A stretch of 64,000 bases of DNA, from positions 3,059,001 through 3,123,000 of the forward strand of contig NZ_CP025408.1 in the NCBI RefSeq assembly GCF_002847305.1, written 5' to 3'. The notes beneath the pieces were generated by a model. It did no database searches. It was not told where the DNA came from and saw only the letters and a list, made by a program, of their open reading frames with translations. The position numbers and the translations under genes were made by a program. Below, piece after piece: positions 53,690 to 60,590 of this stretch (position 1 is its first letter; every line of letters starts with the position of its first letter). The DNA comes from Paracoccus tegillarcae (GTDB lineage Bacteria; Pseudomonadota; Alphaproteobacteria; Rhodobacterales; Rhodobacteraceae).

Positions 53690-55345
53690 ATGCCTTACGT
53701 AAGTGATTTTACCGCCCTGACGACCGGAGAGTCGCGTTGGAACAAAGCCGACAGGCTGGGTACGCCAACGGTGGTTACCTACACATTCCTTGATAATGGC
53801 GAGTTGCCTTCGCTGCGCGAACACCCGCCCGCCTATTTTTTTGAAGACAATGTCTATCGATCCATGACCGGCCACCAGCGCGGCGCTGTCAACAAGGCTC
53901 TGGACCACTATGAGGCAGAGACCGGCCTGGTCTTTGTCGAGGTCAGCGACCCCGAGGACGCTTCGATCAAGTTTCTGGCCAACCGCTCCACCGACGACAG
54001 CGCGACGTCCTGGGCGTATTTTCCCGACACGACAACCAGCAATGGCGATGCCTATCTGGGATCTGTCTATGCGACGATCACCTTTAATCCCGACATGCCA
54101 GAGACCCTGGACTGGAGCGCCGGTGGCCCGCTTTACACGCTGATCGTTCACGAGATCGGCCATGCCGTCGGTCTGGAACACCCTCATGACGGGATGGATG
54201 ATGTCTATCTGACGGCCTCCAAGGACAATCATGACCATACGATCATGTCCTATAACTGGGAATGGGAAGGCGACGCGACCGGAAGGTCGCGCGATACCCT
54301 GGCACCGCTTGATCTGGATGCGCTGCACTATCTGTATGGCGAAGACGCCGACTTTTCAGCGACCTGGAATGCTGCAGGCGGTTTCCTGGTGATTGCCGGA
54401 ACCGGCGGCAGTGATGCGTTCACAGCGGGTCGCGCGCCCAGCCTATTGCGCGGTGGCGCAGGCAATGATCGCATCACCGGCGCGCAGTTCAACGACACAT
54501 TGCTGGGTGGTGTTGGCGATGACCGCATGGATGGCGGCGCGGGTTCCGATCGTCTTTATGCCGATGCCGGCGCCGACAGGGTCTACGGTGGCGGTGCGGC
54601 CGATACGCTGACCGGTGGGAATGGCGCGGATTACCTGCACGGCCAGCAGGGCAACGATTTGATTTACGGGGATGAGTGGGGCGATACGCTGATCGGTGCC
54701 ATGGGCGACGACAAGGTTTATGGCGGTGCCGGCAACGATCTGCTGACCGGCGACTCCGGCGATGATAGCCTGTTTGGTAACATCCATCACGACACGCTCC
54801 GGGGCGGCGCGGGCGATGATCGGCTGTGGGGCGAGCAGGGCGCCGACGTCCTGTATGGCGGTGACGGACATGACAGCATGTTCGGAGGCTACGACGATGA
54901 CTGGCTCTTTGGCGAGTTTGGTGATGATCTGCTGGATGGTGGTGGTGGCGCTGACGCGTTGTTCGGCGGTGATGGGTACGACCGCCTGCTGGGACGCGCG
55001 GGCCATGACAGCCTGACCGGCGGCAATGGCAGCGACATTTTGGATGGCGGCGACGGTCGCGATCGTCTCAATGGTCAGGCAGGAAATGACATTTTGCGTG
55101 GCGGCAGTGCGGCCGATGTTTTTGTGTTCGGCAATGGGTCCGGCATGGACCGGATCGTCGATTGGCAGAACGGTGTCGACCAGATTGATCTGGGCGGCGT
55201 GAACGGCTTTGACGACTTCTCAAATGTGTCGGATTCTGCGCGTCAAAATGGCGACAACGTGATCATCGATCTCACCGGCAGCAGCAGGATCGTTATCGAA
55301 AACGCCCAGCTTTGGCAGCTTGACGAGGGCGATTTCATTTTCTGA
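53690..55345 (+). CDS. RTX-repeat M10-type metallopeptidase (serralysin-like)
   Basis: The 551-residue protein has a zincin domain (about 1-225) with HEIGHAVGLEHPH (His154, Glu155, His158, His164) and the Met-turn HTIMSYN near 184. Residues about 245-475 carry many GGxGxDxLxG-type calcium-binding nonapeptides, ending in an uncleaved C-terminus (VFVFGNGSGMDRIVDW, then LDEGDFIF) typical of type I secretion. There is no N-terminal signal. Serralysins are exported by TolC-type ABC systems, none of which lies here. The ribosome binding site is weak, but the protein start fits the family. Confidence 0.9.
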   Translation: MPYVSDFTALTTGESRWNKADRLGTPTVVTYTFLDNGELPSLREHPPAYFFEDNVYRSMTGHQRGAVNKALDHYEAETGLVFVEVSDPEDASIKFLANRSTDDSATSWAYFPDTTTSNGDAYLGSVYATITFNPDMPETLDWSAGGPLYTLIVHEIGHAVGLEHPHDGMDDVYLTASKDNHDHTIMSYNWEWEGDATGRSRDTLAPLDLDALHYLYGEDADFSATWNAAGGFLVIAGTGGSDAFTAGRAPSLLRGGAGNDRITGAQFNDTLLGGVGDDRMDGGAGSDRLYADAGADRVYGGGAADTLTGGNGADYLHGQQGNDLIYGDEWGDTLIGAMGDDKVYGGAGNDLLTGDSGDDSLFGNIHHDTLRGGAGDDRLWGEQGADVLYGGDGHDSMFGGYDDDWLFGEFGDDLLDGGGGADALFGGDGYDRLLGRAGHDSLTGGNGSDILDGGDGRDRLNGQAGNDILRGGSAADVFVFGNGSGMDRIVDWQNGVDQIDLGGVNGFDDFSNVSDSARQNGDNVIIDLTGSSRIVIENAQLWQLDEGDFIF

Positions 55346-55399
55346 TACATGCTTCAACGGGCAACGCAGTGGTGGGGTTGGCCTGCGGCTGCCGACTGC

Positions 55400-56218
55400 C
55401 TAACGTCCAAGCTTGGCGTGAACCTCGTCCAGATCGATGTCCCCGACCGGCATCTTGTTGTCAGGATCGTCGAAATCATAGCGAAACAGCTTGAAGTCGT
55501 TGTGGTACATTTCCCAGACCAGATGGCGTGAAAGATCGTCGAAATAATCGCTGATCTTATGGGCACGCTTAGGGCCATGGCCTTCGGATTCGTTGAAACG
55601 GGGCACATCCTCGACATCCAGCTGGACCGGGGTTTCGGCTGCGGCCAGAACCTTGCGCATCCCGTCATTGAAAGTTTCGGTAAAGAAGATCTGGTCGTAA
55701 TGCCCGCCATTGGTGATGAAGGTCGACACATGGCCCGAAATTGCCGACCAGTGGATGTCGGGCTCCATCGGGCGGCGCCAGCGAATCGTGTCGCGCGCGA
55801 ACAGCAAGAAGCGGCGAAATGAGTTGATCTGGTCGAAATCGAAACCATCTTCGGGGCTGCCAACCTCTATGCCGTAGGTCTGGATCAATTGCGGCACCAG
55901 CTTACCGCGATAGCGGTTGCCGTTGCGCTGGATGCCCGCGATCTTGTCGAAAAACGATGACAGGATGCGGCCATAAGGATTGCGAACGCAGGTGAATGAC
56001 AGCGCCTGACCGTTGCGAACAGCATTTTCGATAGGCTGCTGGCTGCGTTCATAGGCCCATTTGTGCAGCCCTTCGGTCGCATCGTGGATATCGCCGTCAA
56101 AGTATCGGCCGTGGTCGGAATAGAACATGATCTGACCGATCGAAGAGCAGGCGCATTTCGGCACCACGCGATAGACCATGCTTTCACTTTCCGTCATCCA
56201 GACGCCGGGAAATCCCAT
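55400..56218 (-). CDS. Sulfotransferase family 2 protein
   Basis: The 272-residue protein matches the PAPS-dependent sulfotransferase family 2. The 5'-phosphosulfate loop is VPKCACSSIGQIMF (about 20-33) and the 3'-phosphate site is FTCVRNPYGRILSSFFDK. Such enzymes sulfate glycans, and the next gene (divergent) is a glycosyltransferase. I chose the ATG at 56218 (MGFPGVWM), preceded by AGAGGG 6 bases away; a TTG seven codons earlier is weaker. It is convergent with the RTX peptidase. Confidence 0.87.
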   Translation of the reverse strand: MGFPGVWMTESESMVYRVVPKCACSSIGQIMFYSDHGRYFDGDIHDATEGLHKWAYERSQQPIENAVRNGQALSFTCVRNPYGRILSSFFDKIAGIQRNGNRYRGKLVPQLIQTYGIEVGSPEDGFDFDQINSFRRFLLFARDTIRWRRPMEPDIHWSAISGHVSTFITNGGHYDQIFFTETFNDGMRKVLAAAETPVQLDVEDVPRFNESEGHGPKRAHKISDYFDDLSRHLVWEMYHNDFKLFRYDFDDPDNKMPVGDIDLDEVHAKLGR

Positions 56219-56366
56219 CGCTACCCTCTTGTCTTGCAAACCGTGACTGCAGCTGGCTTCTTGCCCTGCCGGTCAAAATTGTTACAGACAGAAAGCAAAT
56301 CGCCGCGCGCATTTCAACGCCTTGATAGTCAGGTGGCGCAAACAGTTAAGGAAAAACACAGCCCGT

Positions 56367-57944
56367 ATGGCCCGGATCGCCTTTATTCTGCTGGCCCATA
56401 AGGAACCCGAAGCGGTGATCAGGCAGGCGCGCCGATTGACCGCGACGGGTGACTATGTGGCAATTCACTTTGATGCGCGGTCCAAGGCGCGTGATTTTGC
56501 GCGTATCAAGGCAGAGTTGGGTGACAACCCCTCGGTGGTTTTTGCCCGGCGGCGGCATAAATGTGGCTGGGGCGAATGGTCCCTGGTCGCGGCGACCTTG
56601 GACGCGGTACGGGCTGCCAGCGACGCGTTCCCGCTGGCCACGCATTTCTATCTGCTATCGGGCGATTGCATGCCAATCAAATCGGCCCAGGAAGCGCGCG
56701 AATTCCTTGACGCAGATGATTGCGACTATATCGAAAGTTTCGATTTTCACAGCAGCGGCTGGATCAAGACCGGCATCAAGGAAGAGCGGCTGTCGCGCTA
56801 TCATCTCTTTAACGAGCGCAAGAACAAGTGGCTGTTCTATGCGAACCTGCGATTGCAGCGAAAGCTGGGTATTACCCGCAAGCCGCCCGCTGATATCCGC
56901 ATGATGATCGGCTCGCAATGGTGGTGCTTGCGGCGCCATAGCATCGAGAAGATGCTGGAATTCTGCGATACGCGGCCTGACGCCATGCGCTTTTTCCGCT
57001 TTACCTGGATACCGGATGAGACCTTCTTTCAGACCGTCATTCCCCATGTCGTCCCGCGCACAGAGATCCGGACCCGTACACCGACCTTTCTGATGTTCAC
57101 CGATTACGGGATGCCGGTGACCTTCTACAACGACCATTACGATCTGCTCGTCTCGCAGGATTACCTGTTCGCGCGCAAGATCAGCCCCGAGGCGCGCGAC
57201 CTGCTGGCACGCCTGGCCGCACTTTGGCAGGCCGAGGGGCAATGGTTCGCGCGTTCGAACGAAGGGCCGGCGCTGTTTCAGTTTCTGACCGCGCAGGGAC
57301 GGGTCGGTCGGCGTTTCGCCCCGCGTTTCTGGGCGGCCGATGGCGGCCTCGGGCGCAATGCGGTGCTGCATGTGATCGTGTCCAAGAAATGGCATCTGGC
57401 CAAACGGCTGACCGGCGCCATCCGCGAGCGAACCGATATTCCCGCCGTCGATTACCTTTTCAACGAAGATCAGGCCAATCTGCCCGATCTGGGCGGCACG
57501 GAAACCACCCTGGCCAAGCGGCAGAACCACCGCCGCGCCTTACTGAGCCTGCTCTACGAACAGTTCGAGGCGCAGCGGTTGGTCATCTGCCTTGATCCGT
57601 CGGCGCTGTCACTATTGGGCGATTTCACGGCAGATCGTGCCAATACGCGGGTGCTGCTGATCGACACCGTGTTCGACGATGATTACCTGCGCGGCCATAT
57701 CAGCCGGGTCGGCCTGGCCGGCCAGCATACCTCGACCGAAATGGTCGAACGGCTGCTGCCGACGGTGCGCGCCGATTTGCAGCAAGAGGTCGATCGTCTG
57801 CGCGACATGGATGCGGCCAATCTGTTCGAAATCTCTCACACGCGCGATCTTGCCGCGAATGCGGATGCGCTGGCTCAGTTTCTGGATATCGCGCCGGAAA
57901 TCGCGCATGATCTGGCCAGCACACCGCGTCTTTTCGACGACTAG
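56367..57944 (+). CDS. GT14-type beta-1,6-N-acetylglucosaminyltransferase-like protein with extra C-terminal domain
   Basis: The 525-residue protein has an N-terminal Core-2/I-branching (GT14) domain (about 1-265). Signatures are IAFILLAHKEPEAVIRQARRL, ATHFYLLSGDCMPIKSAQE, IGSQWWCLRR and WIPDETFFQTV. A C-terminal region (about 300-525) with NAVLHVIVSKKWHLAKRLTG and LVICLDPSALSLL resembles the DUF5928 extension of alphaproteobacterial homologues and could be a second sugar- or sulfate-related domain. It probably acts in surface polysaccharide synthesis with the divergent sulfotransferase. Confidence 0.85.
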   Translation: MARIAFILLAHKEPEAVIRQARRLTATGDYVAIHFDARSKARDFARIKAELGDNPSVVFARRRHKCGWGEWSLVAATLDAVRAASDAFPLATHFYLLSGDCMPIKSAQEAREFLDADDCDYIESFDFHSSGWIKTGIKEERLSRYHLFNERKNKWLFYANLRLQRKLGITRKPPADIRMMIGSQWWCLRRHSIEKMLEFCDTRPDAMRFFRFTWIPDETFFQTVIPHVVPRTEIRTRTPTFLMFTDYGMPVTFYNDHYDLLVSQDYLFARKISPEARDLLARLAALWQAEGQWFARSNEGPALFQFLTAQGRVGRRFAPRFWAADGGLGRNAVLHVIVSKKWHLAKRLTGAIRERTDIPAVDYLFNEDQANLPDLGGTETTLAKRQNHRRALLSLLYEQFEAQRLVICLDPSALSLLGDFTADRANTRVLLIDTVFDDDYLRGHISRVGLAGQHTSTEMVERLLPTVRADLQQEVDRLRDMDAANLFEISHTRDLAANADALAQFLDIAPEIAHDLASTPRLFDD

Positions 57945-57965
57945 GCAGAATAGGGGACCCCGAAG

Positions 57966-58346
57966 ATGGGCTATGAGTATGACGACCAGAATATCTTTGC
58001 CAAGATCCTGCGCAAAGAGATCCCCAACGACACCGTCGCCGAAAACGATCACGCGCTGGCGTTCCGCGACATCTCGCCCAAGGCGCCAAGCCATGTGCTG
58101 ATCATCCCCAAGGGAAAATATGTCAGCTTTGACGATTTCGCAGCCAATGCCTCGCCCGAGGAAATCACCGATTTCATGCGGCTATGCGCCGAGGTCACAC
58201 GGCTCGAGGGCGTCGCGCTGGACAGCGGCAATGGCTTCCGTGCGATCACCAATGCCGGGTCAGACGGGGTGCAGGAGGTGCCGCATTTCCACGTGCATAT
58301 CATGGGCGGTCGCAACATGGGTCCGATGCTGATGCTGCGGGATTGA
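57966..58346 (+). CDS. HIT domain protein (HINT-like)
   Basis: The 126-residue nucleotide hydrolase/transferase has the histidine triad HFHVHIMGG (about 106-114), with DISPKAPSHVLIIPKGKYVS and NAGSDGVQEV upstream. HINT-type proteins hydrolyse adenosine phosphoramidates. It follows the glycosyltransferase gene by 21 bases and may be cotranscribed. Confidence 0.93.
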   Translation: MGYEYDDQNIFAKILRKEIPNDTVAENDHALAFRDISPKAPSHVLIIPKGKYVSFDDFAANASPEEITDFMRLCAEVTRLEGVALDSGNGFRAITNAGSDGVQEVPHFHVHIMGGRNMGPMLMLRD

Positions 58347-58466
58347 CCTGCGCAGGCGTCCCGGACCCAATCTCGCTATAGCCCGAACCGCGACCTTTTG
58401 TCAGCCGGCCGCCTGATTTCTGGCTTCCCGGTTGTCGGGCGATCATTCTTTCGCTACATCAAAATC

Positions 58467-58479
58467 GTTATGTAATAAC
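58467..58479. promoter_or_regulatory. Zur-like operator upstream of zinT
   Basis: GTTAT-GTA-ATAAC is an inverted repeat flanked by AAA and TTT at symmetric positions. It resembles the core of Zur boxes (GTTAT-N3-ATAAC), lies 18 bases before the zinT start, and sits in an AT-rich region. Confidence 0.65.
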
Positions 58480-58497
58480 ATATTTTGAAATGGAGCG

Positions 58498-59154
58498 ATG
58501 AAGATGGGCAAACATAGCAGACTGGCAGTGATGGTGATCGCGGCGCTGACATTGTCGGGCGTGGCGGCTGTGGCAAACGAAAAGGACAAGGATGGTCATG
58601 CGCATGCGCATGCCGATGCGTCAGTCGCCAAGGGCTATTTCGACGACGACCAGATCCGGCCGCGCGGTCTGACTGACTGGCAGGGTGATTGGCAGTCGGT
58701 CTATCCGCTGCTTGTCGATGGCAGTCTGGATGAGGTGATGGACCATAAGGCAGAGCAGGGCGACAAAACGGCCCAGGAATACCGCGCCTATTATGACGCC
58801 GGCTACAAGACGGATGTTGATCGGATCGTGATTGACGGGGACGGTGTGATTAGCTTTTTCACCGAGGCCGATGAGGTCTCAGCGCGCTACGCGCCGGATG
58901 GCCATGAAATCCTGACCTATGCAAAAGGCAATCGCGGCGTGCGTTTCATCTTTGAAAAGGCCGAGGGCGATGACGCGGCGCCAGACTTCATCCAGTTCAG
59001 CGACCACATCATCGCGCCGCAGAAATCGGGGCATTTCCACCTCTATTGGGGCGATGATCGCGCCGGACTGCTGGAAGAGCTCAGCAACTGGCCGACCTAT
59101 TACCCGGCCGGACTGGACGGCGAACAAATTGCGCATGAGATGACGGCGCACTGA
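58498..59154 (+). CDS. zinT: Zinc-binding periplasmic protein ZinT
   Basis: The 218-residue protein has a signal peptide (about 1-26, ending VAN) and a His/Asp-rich N-terminus (HAHAHAD). The lipocalin-like ZinT domain has YFDDDQIRPRGLTDWQGDWQSVYPLL, YRAYYDAGYKTDVDRI, FIQFSDHIIAPQKSGHFHLYWGD and WPTYYPAGL. ZinT captures zinc or cadmium in the periplasm under zinc starvation and assists ZnuA. The ATG at 58504 has better spacing (8) to GGAG than 58498. The Zur-like box predicts zinc repression. Confidence 0.93.
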   Translation: MKMGKHSRLAVMVIAALTLSGVAAVANEKDKDGHAHAHADASVAKGYFDDDQIRPRGLTDWQGDWQSVYPLLVDGSLDEVMDHKAEQGDKTAQEYRAYYDAGYKTDVDRIVIDGDGVISFFTEADEVSARYAPDGHEILTYAKGNRGVRFIFEKAEGDDAAPDFIQFSDHIIAPQKSGHFHLYWGDDRAGLLEELSNWPTYYPAGLDGEQIAHEMTAH

Positions 59155-59190
59155 TCGCTGCACACCAGGGCAGGGCCTGCGGGTGCTGCC

Positions 59191-60144
59191 CTATCCTCGC
59201 GTCAGATCGACGAACACATCTTCCAGATCGGGTGCCTCGATCGCCACATCCATGATGGGCACGCCGGCACCGCGTATCGCATCGATCAGTTGATCGGCGC
59301 GCAAACGTGACGGCGGATAGCTGATGGCCAATTGTCCGTCGGGGCGCCACTCGCCGGTGGCGCCATCCGGCAGAGCCGGCATATCGACCGGCCCGCCCGC
59401 ATCGATCACCAGCGTCTTGCCGTCCATGCGGCCCAACAGGACCGAGGTGCGGTCGCGGATGATCAACTCGCCATGATTGATGATGGCGATCTCGTCGCAC
59501 ATCTCTTCGGCCTCTTCCAGATAATGCGTGGTCAGGATGATGGTCATGCCCTGTTCGTTCAGCCGGCGCACATTGGCCCACAGCATCTCGCGCAGGCCGA
59601 TATCGACGCCTGCGGTCGGCTCGTCCAGCACCAGAACGTTGGGCCGGTGGACCAGTGCCTTGGCCAGCAGCAGCCTTCGCTTCATCCCGCCGGACAGGTT
59701 GCGGGTGTAACTCTCGGCCTGATCGGTCAGTCCCACCAGCGCCAGCAACTCATCCGTCCAGCGTTCTGACTTCGGCACGCCATACAGCCCCGCCTGCACC
59801 TCAAGACTGGCGCGCGGCGTAAAGAACGGATCGATGTTCAGTTCCTGGGGCATCACGCCGATGGCGGCGCGCGATTGACGCGGATTAACATCCTGATCGA
59901 AGCCCCAGATAACGACATGGCCGTCGGTCTTGTTCACCAGCCCCGCCAGGATGTTGATCATCGTCGATTTGCCGGCGCCATTCGGGCCCAGCAGGCCAAA
60001 GATGCTGCCAGCGGGAATCGCCAGATCAATGCCCTTCAACGCCTCTTTCGGTGCCTGCTTGCCGCTTGCGGCATAGGTTTTGCGCAGACCACTGATTTCA
60101 ATCGCATTGAGTTCCGATTTACGGTCCGATCTGTCTGGCATCAT
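59191..60144 (-). CDS. ABC transporter ATP-binding protein (YadG-like)
   Basis: The 317-residue ATPase has Walker A GPNGAGKST, Q-loop MPQELN, signature LSGGMKRR, Walker B VLVLDEPTAG and H-loop TTHYLEEAEE. The domain order and the C-terminal extension (about 230-317, ending DLEDVFVDLTRG) match the ABC-2-type exporter ATPases YadG/NodI. The partner permease (YadH-like) is not in this window, so the substrate is unknown. I chose the ATG at 60144, with a GGGGAAGG site upstream. It is divergent from the zf-CHCC gene. Confidence 0.92.
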   Translation of the reverse strand: MMPDRSDRKSELNAIEISGLRKTYAASGKQAPKEALKGIDLAIPAGSIFGLLGPNGAGKSTMINILAGLVNKTDGHVVIWGFDQDVNPRQSRAAIGVMPQELNIDPFFTPRASLEVQAGLYGVPKSERWTDELLALVGLTDQAESYTRNLSGGMKRRLLLAKALVHRPNVLVLDEPTAGVDIGLREMLWANVRRLNEQGMTIILTTHYLEEAEEMCDEIAIINHGELIIRDRTSVLLGRMDGKTLVIDAGGPVDMPALPDGATGEWRPDGQLAISYPPSRLRADQLIDAIRGAGVPIMDVAIEAPDLEDVFVDLTRG

Positions 60145-60209
60145 ACGCCTTCCCCAGCTAAGATTGGCCGCAGCTAACCCAGTTTCGTGCCAAAGCTCAA
60201 GGAACGGAC

Positions 60210-60410
60210 ATGACCGCAACGCCCGCGCATAGCGCACCCGAGACCGAAACCGTCACCCGCTGGAGGATTGCCTGCGATGGCGGCGAACTCACAGAACTGG
60301 GCCATCCACGCGTCTGGCTGGTGATCCCGCGTGACACGGGCTGGGTCGATTGCGGCTATTGCGACAAGCGCTTCGTGATCGATCGCGATCACGCCCATGA
60401 CGATCACTGA
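60210..60410 (+). CDS. zf-CHCC zinc-finger protein (complex I NDUFS6/13-kDa homologue)
   Basis: The 66-residue protein has the C-H-C-C zinc site: Cys22 in IACDGGEL, His32 in [10 protein letters not shown], and Cys48/Cys51 in [12 protein letters not shown]. It has a His-rich tail. The family contains the mitochondrial NDUFS6 subunit, and Paracoccus complex I contains the bacterial counterpart. It may serve complex I assembly here, although the nuo genes are not in the window. It is a single gene between two divergent or spaced neighbours. Confidence 0.87.
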   Translation: MTATPAHSAPETETVTRWRIACDGGELTELGHPRVWLVIPRDTGWVDCGYCDKRFVIDRDHAHDDH

Positions 60411-60422
60411 CCAGCGCGGCTC

Positions 60423-60502
60423 TTTCTTCTTTATCATAAATATCCCGGGGGAAGCCCTGACCGGCCCGTCGAGGGCCGGGCAGGGCTGGGGGCAGAGCCC
60501 CC
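60423..60502 (-). repeat. REP-like element, copy C (zf-CHCC-polA gap)
   Basis: The core in minus orientation occupies 60423-60445 (one inserted base relative to copy A). On the plus strand it is followed by CCCGGGG and two hairpins: a 15-bp stem with one mismatch (60453-60467 with 60473-60487) and GGGGGC/GCCCCC (60488-60502). It begins 13 bases after the preceding stop and ends about 90 bases before polA. Confidence 0.8.
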
Positions 60503-60590
60503 GTGCGCAGCGGCGACGCTGTTAGCCCCTTTGCCCCCCGACGCGCTTCATGTCACATAGGTCGCGACACCCGCGAGAAGGACCAGCGAC

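Noticed and set aside
54430..55130. DNA tandem repeat or CRISPR-like array
   Set aside because: The periodic pattern is the coding of RTX nonapeptides; spacing and sequence vary and the frame is intact.
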